From contig NC_058511.1 of assembly GCF_020382885.2 (NCBI RefSeq), positions 571,501 to 635,500 on the forward strand: 64,000 nt of DNA, read 5' to 3'. The position numbers and the translations under genes are program-made. The DNA is from Scatophagus argus (taxonomy: Eukaryota > Chordata > Actinopteri > Scatophagidae). The notes below the pieces were generated by a model that saw only the letters and a program-made list of their open reading frames with translations, was not told where the DNA came from and ran no database searches. Shown one piece after another: positions 31,828 to 49,797 of the stretch (its first letter is position 1; each line of letters opens with the position of its first letter).

Positions 31828-32640
31828 TTAAATCAGAGTTAGTGTCAAAGTTTGTGGAAAACACTTGTCATTTATCTTATGTGGTGTATTTTTAAATGTT
31901 CTAAGTGTTTTGCGACGTTTTGTCATTGCTGAACAAAGTCAGACAACATAAGGTCACACTGAGCTGATCGTCTCAGTCTCTTGATTCGGTAATAATTTAA
32001 TAAGAATTCAGAAGCTGCTCACAAAGCAAAGCAATGATAACAAAAAAACATCAAAATAAACTGCAACTAGCAAATGTAATCATATTTGTGATTCATATTA
32101 TTTTTATATTTCCTACTATAAGTGCAGTTTTGCAGTAATAATAATCACACCATTTGGTTTGTCCAAATGGTGGACAGCTCACTGTGTTTTATGAAGGAAG
32201 TGTTTCACTGTGTACGTCTCTGTTACCGTGGAGACGTGTTGTTTCTGAGGTGAAGGTGACTTTCAGGTGTCAGTTTATCAGATCGGTTGAAGATCAAACA
32301 CTGCTGTTTAAACTGACCCAGTTAGACATTCAAATAACATTAACAACATTAATTGTAATAGACCTACCAATACTGCTACTACTGGTGATAAGAATAATAA
32401 TGATAATACGCCTACATACATTTCACATACTTAATGGTTTCTGCTCAGACTCCACAGTCGTTTGATAAAAACAAATTAATAAGAAATGTTGATTTTCTGC
32501 CAGACAATTCTGAAATATTTCAGTGACATTTTAGATAATTTCACAAACTCCTCACACATAAACAGCCAATCAGCTTATGGCTCCGCCCACTCTGTCTGTC
32601 CATCCAATCACATCCAAGAAAAATCAAACGAACCAGCCTT
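31828..32640. other. AT-rich DNA upstream of trim50
   Basis: No open frame of note and no identifiable repeat between the Tc1 element and the trim50 promoter. Confidence 0.5.
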
Positions 32641-32645
32641 CAGTC

Positions 32646-32651
32646 TATAAA
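32646..32651 (+). promoter_or_regulatory. TATA-like box of trim50
   Basis: TATAAA about 320 bases before the trim50 ATG, with CCAAT-like motifs (CCAATCAG at about 32565 and CCAATCAC at about 32603) upstream. It would put transcription start near 32675. Confidence 0.45.
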
Positions 32652-32965
32652 CGAAATCCACTCTGCAGCAGGAACAACAGCGAAGTCGAGTCAGCTACAG
32701 GTTAACTGAAGACTGGACGCTTTGGTTGTTTTGGTGCTGATCTCAGGAAGTCCTGCAGGTTCTGTTTCTGGTTTTATTCTTTGTTTTTTGTTTTTTTGGA
32801 GGGGTTTTGCTTTTACTGGTCCCACACCGAACTGGTGCTGCTGCTTACAGGATAGTAGAAGTAGTCGTGCTGGCTTCTGTGGTCCTAATCTGGGTGGTTC
32901 TAGTCTTGGTAGTCCTGGTCCTGATGTTACTGGTGGTTCTGGTCCCAGTGCTGGAGATCAGTTAG

Positions 32966-36572
<3,607 letters not shown>

Positions 36573-36863
36573 TCCTCATGTCAGTTACAAGAACCACTGC
36601 AGTCACCGTGTCTTTAATCTGAAATGAGCGTATATAAAAACACACAGTCACTAATCAGTGACTGTGTGTGTCAGCTGCAACATAAATAGTGAGGCCCACC
36701 CGAACACTATTCATGTTAATAATTTGTTATCTGTTGGACTGTCTATTTTTCTGGTTGGACAGTCTACCAATCAGAACCTTGAAGGTGCAAATAAGAACCT
36801 GCTGCATCCATGGAAAACTGTGTCAGGAAAATTGTGAAGTGTTTGTAGCAGTCAACTTTAAAA

Positions 36864-36869
36864 AATAAA
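36864..36869 (+). terminator. trim50 polyadenylation signal
   Basis: AATAAA about 290 bases after the stop codon, followed by an AT-rich stretch. Confidence 0.5.
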
Positions 36870-37455
36870 AACTTTTAAACTGCCACATTTCTTCAAGCTT
36901 CCTGCTCTGAAACCACTTGTGTCGGGGTTATCCACACCTCATAATCAACATTCGCTCCTGTGAAAATGAAAACATGCTGATGGAAAACAATTTTCTGATA
37001 AAACATAAATTCCAGCTTTATGAGGCCACCGCAACAGTCCTCACCAAACGGAGCAGAGATGAATGAAATCACACCTAAAATACTGTCAAAACTCTCATTC
37101 AAAACAGCCTCCTCAGTTATCCTTTAGTACAAGTGAGCTGACCATCAGTGGACAGCTGGACGACTTGATGCCAGTCAGAGAAGTGAGGTGTGTATGTAAA
37201 CGTGGCATCAAAACACACTGAGAACATCACTGATCAAAATCAGTTCCAAATCGAAGTACAGTTAAAGTACGTAAGTATTATTATGGAGGTCAATTAGAGT
37301 TGTACTGGTAGTAATATGAGTATTACTACCAGTACAACACTTGGTAATGTCCTGTATGGGTTACTGCCAGTGATGGCATGATGGTATGAAGTGTGGCCTG
37401 TAGGTGGCAGCAGTGAGCCATCAGTCTGGTTCAAAGCTGTGTGTGGACCCAGAGA

Positions 37456-37456
37456 C

Positions 37457-37493
<37 letters not shown>
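37456..37493. repeat. TG/AG compound microsatellite
   Basis: TG units followed by AG units. Confidence 0.9.
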
Positions 37494-37495
<2 letters not shown>

Positions 37496-40400
37496 AACAT
37501 CTTGACCAGAGAGACCACAGAAAAACAGCAAATGAAAAACATCACTGATCAAACAACCGTGCCCCATGCATTCAGGTGTAATGAACCCCACCTGCACGAA
37601 ACTTGATATACAATAAAAGAAAAACGTTTGAGGAAACAAATAAAGACAACCAAAAACCCTTGATCTGTGAATGATGAACCACAAGACAAAATCTTCTTTG
37701 TGGCAGCCTCCAAAAACACAGCACCACCAACCATGGAGACCCTTCATGTTGAATTAACACATTTACACAAGTGAAAAATTCACTTGTTTTATTAGCTTGA
37801 AGATGCTTTCAGTTCTGTAAAAGGGCTCCATTACAGACGCCTGAATTGTGGTGTGGGTGCGAATCAGTTACATCAGTGCATGTGGAAGATGAACATGCTG
37901 TTAAAATGGAGCCAAACCGATCACACTTTATCAGCTGCATGTAAACCATCTATCTAAATGAACTTGTTCTGGCTCAGAGTGCTGCTACTGTCCCCCTCCG
38001 TCCTCGATTCAGAGGGAGGTCTGTTTCATTCTCATTAGTTTTAGTTTTACTTTACGACATACGCTGACATTTATTTCCTGGAGATTTCGCCAACCATAAC
38101 CCTTAACCAGTTCTTCACTCTAAAATCTAATGATTTACATCGAGTGGACTTTTGTCCCCATAAGGAAGATGAGTCCCCACATTGTGACCGACTAAACGGT
38201 TGATGTCCCCGTGAGGTCAATAATACACGTCCTCATACACACAAACACACGCCACCTTTGTTTGCACTTAATATGAAGATTAAAACAAATACAAACAAGT
38301 ACTGTAAAAGGCTCTACATTTAAAGCCCAGTCTGGTCTGTCTGCAGCCTCATGTGACTTAAAACTCCATTAAGAAAAGGCTTAGAGGCCCCTCACTGAAG
38401 AACAAACAAAAACATTCATTAAGGTTCATGGAAGAACTCCAGTATGTGGCTCCACAGGGAACCTACTCGGTTCCCCTAATGCTCCACACCTAAAAGCCCT
38501 TCATAAGTTGTTTCATCAGAATAAATCACACGTTTGAACAAAATGTCAGCAAAAGAAAACAAATCAGTGGAAACTATTTTCACGAGGGATTGAGATTCTC
38601 CAGAGGAGCTGCTTTTTATTTTTTAGCGTCGCTAGCTGCACTCTGATCAAACAGGAAGCCCCACCTGAACATCAGAACCTTTACTGTGAAGGATCAGCTG
38701 TTTGTGCTTCCTGGTGCGCCTGCTGTCATGAGCATTCTTGCTCTGATCTTGTGTCAATGATAAAGTCCCTCAGCGGCTCTCTGTCCAAGCCCTGTGGTCT
38801 CTTTCAAAATAAAAGTTCTCAGGAGGTTAACAGGCTGTCTGCTGCACTTTTAAAAAAGTAAAAGTCCCCTGGCTGCTCGTTTTTAGCGGCATTCTGTCCT
38901 TTACGTTGATATTCCGTCAGACACATAGCATTGAGCAGTACACATGAAAGAAACCGAAAGCAATAAGACAAGCCTCGTTTGATTCCCCCACAGAGACACA
39001 TAGCAGCCACCAAAGTGTCCACATGGAAACATGGAGCCTCTGTGTCCAACCCAACATCTCAGTCAGACTCTCGCAGACACATCAGGTCTGTTATCAGTTT
39101 GTGTTCACGAGGGGAATCCGAACAGGTCAGGCAGCACACAGTACGCCAGAGAGAAGCAGAGGCTGAAGAAGGATGAGAAGATCAAAGAAGAAGAAATTAA
39201 ATCCTAGAAAACAAACTGAGAAATCAATAAAGTATAAACATGTGAGATAACTGAGTCGTATGAATCAGATATTTTCCACTGTAAAGGGACCGTGCAGATG
39301 CTCCACTCATCTTAACGTTTTATTACTCTCTTCCCTGCTGTCCGGCGATGCAGGTGCCCTCTGATGCATTCTGTGCAGTAAACAAAAGCCTGTTTGGAGC
39401 TCCGCTCCTCTCAGGCTTCATCTGAATTAAATCCTTCAGCTCCTCTGCAGCAGAAAAGCTACTCGAGTGGCCTCTCAACAAAGAATTTCCATCTTTTTAA
39501 CTGTCTGATTGACATTTTTCAAATCCTCACTAACTTACGTTGTTATTAAAGCCCACAGGCTGAGTTTCAGGGGTGTGTGTTGGTGCTCTCAGTCTGAACA
39601 TCCGTGTTCAGCCATGGACAAAGAGCTGACGTCAACTAGCAGAGACTCCGGAGGCGGACAGGTGGAGGTGATCAGCCACAACATGAACACCACTCACCTG
39701 TTTAAACTGCAGTGTTTATCTTTGGGTTCTGGCAGTCATGTGGATGTTGTTTGACAGACACCACCCACCTAAACACTGTAGACCAAATACACCCCCAGCA
39801 GCAGCCCCCCCTCCCCAGCTGGACACTGCACCCCGTCACATTTCAAAAACAGCTCAGGAACGTCTCAAGGGCCACAACAAGCCTGAAGACTCCCCAGATC
39901 CCGACCTGGGATCCACACAGTGGAACACACTGACTGCACTCCTGAGGCTGTCACACATCCTGTGTGCATGCAGGATTTTTTCTGGACAGAAACTGTTTTT
40001 TTTTGGACATGTCCCACGAGGGACTCCATTCTGTTCTGCTACACTGTACCTTAACCATATATCACAATCATATCCCAACCCTTAACTGCGCTGCAGCTGT
40101 CAAGCCCCAACACCGAGTGGGTGTTCACATCACTGAACGTAACCTGGAAGAGAAGACAGCAAGACAGAAAGACCGAGGAGGACATGAGAGAGGAGGACAT
40201 GGGCGGACAGAATGAGAGGATGAATGATGAAAGGGATCGGGGACATGCCATCTTCAGAGGTCCGAGTCAGGCCCATCTAATCAGCGGTGACGCCGTTTCA
40301 CCCGTTCGGTGGTTTGATTAAGGAGCCGTTTGCAGAAGCAATCAAAGAGAACCAACAGTGCGCGTTCCTCCGCTTCACCTCCGTGATGGATTATTTCAGC

Positions 40401-41518
40401 GTTTGGTCGTCACGTTCATCGAGAGCCTTTTCCAGAAACACGAGTGCAGACTCAGTCAGAATGTGCAATTCAATTCAACAGATTAACTTCACAGACTTCA
40501 TGGGCATGTCAGGGCAGAAAGGTCGTGTTACTGTGGGAGAAACGTGCAGGACTTGAAATCCACCCGTGAAACTGTGATAATCAGCATGCGTGTATTAACA
40601 CCGGATCAGAGTCTTTCAGGGTTTCTGTCCAGCGTTACTGCAGGGATGGTTTCCTCTCACAGGCTGACAGGACGAGTCCCCACAGACGGAAACCTTTTTG
40701 TTAGGAAAAAGGAAAATCCTTCTGAAATCTCCAGTGGCTAAAACAGCATTTTAGTGGACATAACTTTGACGGTCGGAGTTGTCCCAAAGCTGAGGTGATC
40801 TAGTGGACCAGTCCCAACAACACTTTTTGTATGAATCATTTACACACCAACATATGGAAACAGAGGGCCCGGGTTTGAAAATACTGGACTTTCCCTTTAA
40901 GTGGATTCCCTCAGAACTGAGCTGTGATCCAGACTGCAGCTGTCATGGATCAGGGCTGGTCCTACATCAGATCCTGTGCTGCCTTTGGATCAGAGTTTGT
41001 GTGCCTGTTAAGGTTTTGAAAGCACACTGACACTAAGTGAGTGACTCGTCCGTGTGCCCACGTGATCAGATTACTCTGTGCTTACCGCACTCGATGAAGC
41101 TGTGTCAGGTCATGTGACGATGAAGACGAAGGCTGTTGTCTTGTGTCAGGGTTTTAAATGCAGGCTAAGTGAGCTTTTCAACAGTTCTTAGAAGCTGTCA
41201 CATTGACAAAGAGAAGCAGGATGAGCCTGAAAGACGTCTGCTGATCCCTTCCGCTTCTTCTTTTCCTGCAGATTGTGGATGCTGGTCATGACGGGGAGGA
41301 ATTCGTTCTTCTTCTCTGTTTCTTTGTCCCTGCACATCACTGTGACTTCACGTCCTTCACTAAGCTTGAGGGTTTCATAAATTAGAAGCTGTCATCTCTT
41401 GACAGATCTCGACTCCCCCACAGTGACACGTTGAACCTGGTTCACTGGTAAACCTGAGCAGCTTTGACAGTGTTGTGACATTGCAAGGTCCCTAGCAGAC
41501 ATGTGTTGATAAATATCA

Positions 41519-41580
41519 AAGACAGACAGACAGACAGATACACACACACACACACAGACAGACAGAAAGACAGACAGTGA
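41519..41580. repeat. CAGA/CA microsatellite
   Basis: CAGA-type units flank a short CA run. Confidence 0.9.
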
Positions 41581-43187
41581 TGGACCCAAACTGGGTCTGG
41601 GGTTTCTGCAAACCACAGATATGTTGAAACCTGATGTTGGGTCTGGTGGGCTTTAGGCACAGACACAACTTTGTTAGGGTGAAGGTCTCCTGGGTGACAT
41701 TTGGACCCATCACCACCACAGTGTCCCAGCTGTCCCGCTCCTCATCACCTAATGTTTCTCCTCGTATGGCAGCTCAACAGACTGGAGGTTTATTAGAGAG
41801 TACAAGTGCTCATCTTGTGCTCTTCTTTGTGGAGCCTCTCAGACTGGGCACAAACAACAGAAGGACACGCCAAAAGAGCGCAGCCGACACAGAGTTTTAA
41901 CGAAACACGGTCACATTCAGACCCGCCTCGTCCCCACTGTCGTCCCCCCCTTCTGTTCACGGACTCAGAGTGTGTGCAGCCATTCAGAGTTGGCAGGTTT
42001 TACTGCATTAGCCTTCAGGTATTCACTAACCTCAGAAACCTCCAGAAGTCTAAAAGTGCTTCATTGCAACTCGTCTCGTAGTTACTGGAATCTAAACAGT
42101 TTAGAAATGATCGAGTTGTGTTTGTCCACCGCCTCTTTTTTCTTCCATACAAGTCAAGATAAATAAATTAAAGACATACGCAACACGTAAATCTGAAGAG
42201 TTTCTGCTCTGTTTGGAAAGTGTCTTGAGATGAGTGATTGGGCGCTGTGTAAATAAATTGAGTTGAAATTGAAAAATTGACCTTCTTTCCACAGATAAAG
42301 CACAAAAAAACACAACTGGCGGTTTGGACCAAATAACCACAAAAAAAAAAAAAAAAAATAGCTGTGCAAATCCAACTTCAGTTTGTCCTTAACATCGCTG
42401 GACTTCTCGAGTTTCTCTGTCACCAACTTTCAGTGCAGTAATTTCATATTAATTTCAGTTTCCTGTCACTCGCAGCCCTCAAATATCCTCTCTGTTCAGT
42501 CCTTTCGCAGGTTATCCCCTCCTGATGTCTTCCACCTAACAATGTGAAAGCTTTTCCCTCTCCAGCTTTTCCTGTCCAAGTCTCTTTACAAATGCATGTC
42601 TGCTGGCGGAGGTTTATGGCAGCAGGCCAACTGTTATGTTTAAGGATCACTGGGAGGCCCCTGCATGAATAAATGATGGAGACGGTGGCAATCACGAAGG
42701 CTTATTTAAATATGGAGAGGGAGATGGATAGAAAGAGAGAACGAAGCATAAACCTGGAGAGGTCACACACATGAACTGGACAAAAAACACACACGACTTG
42801 GATTGGACGAAGTTTCTGAAGCCTGAGGTCTGCACTGCAGATGCTCAATGTTTGTGCTGATACGCAATAAAAAATTTAGCTTGACCACTTTGTTACACAA
42901 CGTGACATCATCTCCTGAATGTTTAATCACCAACAAGCCTCCAAAACAACATTTACATCAGAATGGGACAGTAACATTTCTGTTCATTTCTGTTCCAAAG
43001 TTTATATTGTATGACCACTTTTTATGGATGGAGAAATGGATTTTGATTTTAATATTATGAAATACATCAAATGATGCTTTAAAATCTCAAGCTAATTAAA
43101 ACATTTTCTGTGGAAACAAGGCTGTCGCCCATAGCTTTACTGATTCAGGTAATTGCCATGAGAATAATGCTCTCAGACACTGACAGC

Positions 43188-43276
43188 TTCCTCCCACTGA
43201 ACAGAAGTTAAGCCATATCTCTGATACGAGTACTGCCATCTTGTTCTGGTGATGTCATTTGGAGCCAGAGTCTGCA
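43188..43276 (+). mobile_element. Dispersed repeat, copy 2
   Basis: Shares GAAG..AAGCCA, ATACGAG, CTGCCATCTTGTTCTGGTGA and CATTTGGAGCCAGAGTCTGC with the copy at 17655. Differences are mostly transitions, some at CpG sites. Confidence 0.65.
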
Positions 43277-43279
43277 ACC

Positions 43280-46200
43280 TGAGTCTCACAGCTGTGAAAC
43301 TGTACTTTGTACTGAATGTTTCTACAAAGTAAGACAACAAAAGAATTTTGTGAACTTGAGGTGAAATGTTGCTGTTATAAGTGCAATAATGCGTTGATTT
43401 AAAGATACCCATCATGCCTTTGGGCTGGACAGCCAATGAGGTAGAGTGAGAAACAGATTGACAGGAGCTTCCATGACCTTAACCAAATTGAATCCAACAG
43501 ATTAAATGAGACAGTTTCTCACACTGAAAACAGTCAAAAGAAAGTCTTGCTGAGTGTCATGAAACAAATGAAAAATCTGTGTGCCTGTCCATGAATCCTG
43601 TAGATTATACTGTGTGACTGATTAACTGTGGTGATACACCAGATTATTCCTCCCCTCACCGCAGAGCATCGAGTCTGTTTACTGCACAGTCGTTCATTCG
43701 TGTGAAGTGCTGATGTCAGAGTGACGGAGACACAAAGTGACATGTTGATGAATTTGGACGCCGTGTCTCCATCAAAATAAATCCTCCATTCTGCATCGAG
43801 TTCACAGACTTTCAAAGGACTGCACGAAGGCCCCAATGCTCGATATGAAAGCGTGTTATCTCATATCTCATTCATACAGTGAAGGATTACATAATGTTAC
43901 AGGAAGAAAATAGAAAACAAACTCAACTCGTATTGTCAGCAGCTCCCTCAGAATAACTTTGCTCTTCTGCCCTTGAAGGAAAAAACATGTGAAGACTAAA
44001 AATGAAGCGCTGACACTGGTTTGTGGTTCAACTTGGTTGGCTTGATTTGCAGTCCAAGGACTTTGCATCATCTTGTTGCAGAAAATGTTTACACTAAGGG
44101 AAACATTCAAACAGCCAAATCTGTTTGTGGATCTTTGTGTAACGAAGTTTGACTCCCCGGAACGAGACCAGTGACTTTTGACTTGAGAGCGAAGTGATTT
44201 TCAGTTGTTCAAAGTCAAACATGTGCCTCCATAGCAGACAAGAGACAGAAAGAGAAGACAGAAACAGAAAGTGTTCGTTCTGAGTGCAGTCAGAGGCTGA
44301 ACACATGAGCGATGCTAGCTGCCTGTGACACACTCTGTGTCTGTACTGCTTTGTGTGTCTGTACTGCTTTGTGTCAGATGACGTGTGATCCAGCTGGTAT
44401 GTTTTGTCCATGAGAACCTTTATAGAAACCAGGCAGGTGTCTGTCTGGAGATTTATGAAGTGCATGCAGATATGATGCAGCTGTGAACAGCTGTATTAAA
44501 TTGGATGCTTTTATCACGAAGCCTTTCAGATTGTCTAAAACAGCTGAAATGAAGTTTAGTTTTATTCCAGAAGCCATAAAACCCGCGAGCAGCCACAGGA
44601 AAGTAATCATCAGGTTGCTCTGCTCACACTTGCACACATCATCTTAAGAGCAGCCAAAAACAGCAACTGTAAATCATCCTCTAAGCAGGAAACAGTGAAT
44701 GTTAAAATATGTGAACATATTATCAGTCTGTCAGTCGACCAACTGACTGACCAGTCACACAGTAAGTCTTCGTGATAGTGGACTCTGAGGATCGTCTGGC
44801 CGTCGGCTGCTGCCACCATTGTTTGTCCGCAATTGTTTTCACAGAAGCAAAAAACAAAACATGAGTGCTGACAATAATAACACACTCTACTTCACTTCTT
44901 TATTTTTGGCAGGAACTCTGATGAAGAGGATGAAGCCAGAAAGCAGAAGAGAGGCTGAGTGATGGCTGGGTAAATCACAACAATAGCCATAAGAAAACAC
45001 TGGATCACCATGCAGGGATGGAGAGATGAAGGGATGAAAAGACATTTGTTGATTGCTGCAGAGCTAAGAAGTGGATGCAGTGATGGAGAACAACATGGCC
45101 AAGGACAGGAGAATGGGACACAGAAATAGGTGTAGTGGTTTAATGACTCCCACTCAGGCAGTGACATGGTGGCCTGCTTTTTAATCCAAAGGCTCCAGGC
45201 TGCCAACCTGCCTGCTCTGCTGAATGCTGACCACCAGCAGAAAGAGAAAAACACCCTCTGAACAGTCCAGAGAAAAGAAAATAACAAGAAATGCAGCTTT
45301 TTTCTTTTCTCTGCTGAGAACTGAACAACAAGGCGACTCAGAGATGAAAGGACTGAAAGTCCACCATGAAAAACCTCCAAACAACGGCCACTGACTGCAG
45401 GTGAGCTGTGTGTTTAGGCTTATTTACGGCCAAAGACTCCACAAAGGCATCACAGAGTGTTAACGCCAGAGTTTGGGCCTCGGTCGGTCAGAATTACAGA
45501 GTGACGACTTCTTTGTTTCCACGCTGACAGAATGAGGTGTGGCTGCAGTCAGCTGATCTCTGAGGGACTCGTGTCACTGCACTATCAGAACAGAAACTGG
45601 GATGTTGTGTTCCCCTGAGGCTTTGCTGAGGTTTTAGAGGAACAAGGAAGAAAAGCAGATGACGAGTGTGTTTATGTAAAGTGTGAAATGTTTCTGAGCA
45701 GCTTGATTCAAGCACACGACGCACAGCTGTGTGCTGCCACGCCAGCTGCAGCCACTCAGGACGTCTTTGATTTGGTTAGCAGGACTTTCTGAACTGATCC
45801 TCTTCAGTTTGCTGCGGTTTGATTGAGGAAGCCAAAGTGTTCAGAGATGCCCGAGTTTCTCAGTAACAGTATTGACAACCTGCTCAGAGGAGGACGATGA
45901 GGACGAGTAGATCACTTCAAGGCCAATTAAAATAGCTGTTTGCTGTTGTTGTTCTGACTTTGATATGTTGTGATTTGTGGCTGCCATCTTGGCCAGGTCT
46001 CTATTGTAAAACAGATTTTAATCTCTATGAGACCTCCTGGTGAAATAAAAGTTTGAAATGGAAATGAAGATGACATGAAGACACCCTGGGTGGGACAGGA
46101 GAGAGGTGAAAACACTGTGTAGAGCAGGAATATTTTCACATCTTCCTCTGTGATGATGGGAAGACAAACTAAGATGCTGAGGGAGCATCTTAGGGAGCTC

Positions 46201-49200
46201 GGTGAACTCGCTGCTCGTATTCATCCCCCAGCTGAAACTATCAGACCTGCGCCTCTGGGAGGTACAACGTGCTATCACAGCTGGAGCTTCCTGTCTGGCC
46301 ACATCTTCCATTCACCTATGAGCACCTATGAAATCAGCTTCTGTCGTGTCCTGACGGAGCAGCCTGTGTGAGGTAAACATACAGACTGTACTACACAACA
46401 AAGACGCTATGTTGAAGTTACTCTCTTTGTTTGGCCTTGTCTTAATATCTCAGTTAAGTGAATGTAAGAGCAGGGCTTCATGTGGGAGAAGAGTCGTTTA
46501 AGTCAAGGTGGTGTGGAGGAAGCCTGACCCGTGTGTTTGAGCTGCTTTAAAGACTTAACGGATGAAAGATGTGACTAATGTCTCTGCAAAGCAGGAAACA
46601 CAACTTAACTTTTCCTTTCTGTCCCTCCGGGTCCAGCTTCTGGTAAAACAGCTCAAACCTGAGCTGCAGAGGAGATTTAGACACAGTGTTGATTAAGTGT
46701 CACTGCAGGCCTCTTCTGAAACGCCGCAGAGAGACGACTGCAGTAATCTGACCTGTCAGAAATAACAAGTTTAAATGTCTTAAGTGAGTAAAGACCTGAG
46801 GGCTCGTCTGGTTCGTCCTTTTTCTCCTGAAGTCGACAGACAGTTTGATGCTTTATTGGTCCCACAGAGAAACTGTTGGTACAGCAGTTTCCTCTGATCT
46901 AAACACAACTTCCTGTTCCTCTGTAACACTCTGAGTTGAACCGAAGAGCACCTGCTTTTGATGTCCGCACAGACCATGTAGTCAGCACTGCTGGTTCAGA
47001 TACCGCAGGGACACCACTGAGTCCCGAGCAGGTGGTCCTGAACCAGGAAACTACTTCAGATTGTTGGAGTTAACAGCAGCAAACCGCTCCACAGTGTTGA
47101 ACCTGAGAATCATCCCGTGTAGAGAAACTGCTTCAGGTGATGCAAAGGTCTCCTCGATACTGCTGATATATGACGAATCTGAAATACATTCTCAAAGTTC
47201 AGTCAAGGTTTTAGTACAACAGTACATATTTTAATTCAGCAGCGCAGCTGTGCTCACTTCATGGAGCTTCACGCCAACTGAGCTCTCAGATCAGAGGTTT
47301 AATGAGCGAGAACACATGCTGAACGTTACAAACTCGCACACAGTGAAATACTGACACAGGAGGAGGCTGTGGAGGGGGAGGTAGAGGTGGAGGGGAGATG
47401 GGGGGGTAGAGGTCGAGGGGGGATGGGGGGTGGAGGTGGAGGGGAAGGGCAAGGAGAGGGAAGGCAGGGGGGGGTGTAGCTTCCTAAACGTGTTTTAGTA
47501 GCCTGCAGACTGACTGCGCCGTGGCCGACATCTTCATGGTTCTCCACAGCTGTTCGTCACACACAAGCTCAGACCAGGTCGATACCTCACCATGAAGCTG
47601 CGTTCACTCATATTTTAATCACTTTAATGGTGGAGATGTTCTCAGATTGTCCATTTAACCTCCTGCTTCACTCTCATCATGTGTTCTTCGAGGAGCAGGC
47701 GACGTCGCCTCATGGACCAAACACCATCTCATTCAAATGATGGCAGCATGAATGAAGATTAATGTCTCATTCTGAACATTAACTTCCCCCTTTTACTTGA
47801 TTAACTCTGCTTAAAACAGCAGCACGTTCCAGCTGCTGGCTCTGATGTCGTTCATGTGCACTTAGGCAGAAAATATTTGCTGCTGTTACTGTGATTGAGT
47901 CCAGCATCAAACCTGCATTGAAACCACCTCAAAGTTCTCTCGGTGCATCGCTAACGTCGGGCCGCTGTCGTCGGACATACAGACGTTCAGTTTTTCTAGC
48001 GCAGTTAGCAGTATACCGATGCTGACATGAACCGGATGAAGACATCGGTGGATGCCTCAGGAGGATGTGGGATGTTTTCTGGTCCAGCTGAAGACCGTGA
48101 GTGAATAAAGGATGAAGCACTGAGGAAGAACTGTGCAATGTGCTGCAACTTTGACAGACTAACAAGATCGTAGAATTGGAAATACAGAGAAAATGAAGAC
48201 AGATCAACTGAACTAATCATCAGACTCAGGGAGGCAAAGGAACACCTGGAAGACAAAAGATGAGCTGTGATGGACCAACTGACTGACTAAACATGGAGGG
48301 AGGCTCAACAGGTTGCCAAGGATAAGCAGAGGTTCACTGAGGCCTTATGGTGCTCAGGGAGCGAAGAGAATTAAGTTAAGGGCTTCCATCCAAAGGGTCT
48401 GATTGGCACGTTGACACCGACATAAAGTCAAAAATTCAAAACTAGATCATCTAAGTCGACAGCCACAGTCCTCTGAAGCATCCTTTTTAAAAGTGCATTA
48501 GCATTAGCATCTCCACCTCCTCATCCTCCAACAAGTCGCACTTCCAGAAGGGGTGAATACTCCAGCCTGATCGAATTTTTGATCGGTTGTGATGTGTAAA
48601 TGATTTTCGGTCTGGCTGATCAGTGCAGAGATTTCACATTTAAAATCCAAAAGCTTCTGACAGCATTTCCAGCATGTCCCTCTGCTTGTTAACACATGTT
48701 TTGTTCTGTTTTGCCTGAATGGTAATTAAGTAGTTGACTACTTTTTTGGCCAGTTGTTAGAACTGAGCCTCCTGCTCTCAGTATGTGGGTCAGGATGGAT
48801 TTACACAAACAGCTGCACTAATTTTAAACAGACAATTAATTCTCAGAGGGAATAAAACTCAAATTCATTACAAATCTCTACTTATGTAACCTCTAATGTG
48901 CTTTGGTGTTAATTTTCAGTGCTAATTTTCCCTGTGCATACATTAAGTGGTATAATCAAAGTGCTGTGCTTTATTTAGGCCCACCCTGCTGCGTCTGGTG
49001 GTCGCAGATAAAACGACACGAGCGTCATGTTGCAAGCAGGAGGCAGTCAGCCTGCAGAGACAGCAGCCGTTAATGTTAGGCTAAGTTAATCTATGGTAAT
49101 GATGGATCAAACCGCGGCTCGAGGGCTTTTCATTTGTGGAGGGGAGCCAGATGATGAAGGAGGAGTCTGCGGTTAGCAGAGGAGGTGTGTTTCATTTATT

Positions 49201-49470
49201 TCTATCCGTCTCGCAGCGGACCCGTCTGGTTCCTGGACTGCGAGTCGCCGTTATGGGCCGTCTTGACCGTCAGAGTGTTTTGAAGCCAAAGTACTTTTTG
49301 TTCAAATTATGAAAATGGATTCACTCAGTCAGGATGTTATAAATGTGACAGAGCAGAGTCTCCATTTCAGACTCAAGCTCACCATCTTAATTATCGTTAT
49401 TGTTTTCACCCCCCTGAACGCTGAATCACCTCAAAGCTTGTCCAAAAACGTTCCCTGCCGCCCTCCCGTG
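43280..49470. other. Gene-poor stretch, part 2
   Basis: No supported gene. A LINE-tail motif in reverse orientation lies at about 46845-46885 and a G-rich purine block at 47361-47478. AT-rich non-repetitive stretches such as 48820-48960 and 49000-49130 could be conserved non-coding DNA, which is untested. Confidence 0.45.
47361..47478. repeat. Purine-rich G-tract block
   Basis: The plus strand is nearly all G and A with many runs of three to eight G, including GATGGGGGG twice. It satisfies the simple four-G-run rule for quadruplexes several times over. Confidence 0.85.
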
Positions 49471-49475
49471 TTTTG

Positions 49476-49797
49476 GGGGCAGCCGTGGCCTAGAGGTCGG
49501 AGAAGCGGCTTGTGATCGGAAGGTCGCTGGTTTGATTCCCTCACCGGACGGGCAGGAAAAGTTTGAGTGTGGTGGAGTGATAATGTCCCCACCCCCCATT
49601 AGACGGCTGATGTGCCCCTGAGCAAGGCACTTAACCCTCCAATATGCTCCCCGGGTGCTTGATGCTGCCCACTGCTCCTGTGTGTGTGTCACTGCATGTT
49701 GCCTGTGTGTGTGTTTCAGTCAGTGATGGGTTAAATGCAGAGAAGTCGTTTCCCAGCTTGGGCTTAATAAAGTAACTTAAATTAAAATTAAATTTCT
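49476..49797 (+). mobile_element. tRNA-derived SINE
   Basis: The head GGGGCAGCCGTGGCCTAGAG GTCGG carries a pol III A box (TGGCCTAGAGG) and a B box (GGTTTGATTCC). The body has the fish SINE motif CCCCTGAGCAAGGCACTTAA CCC, and the tail is AT-rich (TTAAATTAAAATTAAAT). It is close to full length. Confidence 0.85.

Larger units (their letters stand above)
36573..43180. other. Gene-poor stretch right of trim50, part 1
   Basis: The trim50 3' UTR ends near 36890. Beyond it I see a TG/AG microsatellite (37456-37493), a possible repeat relic near 39780-39935, CAGA units (41519-41580) and a run of 18 A (42341-42358). Open frames are short and unlike any family I know. Confidence 0.5.

Noticed and set aside
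39738..40085. 115-codon frame with Pro-rich start
   Set aside because: It resembles a transposon-derived fish repeat and lacks support as a gene. The exact class could not be settled.
49476..49550. tRNA gene
   Set aside because: The A and B boxes belong to a SINE. The cloverleaf is not complete and the body and tail are SINE-like.
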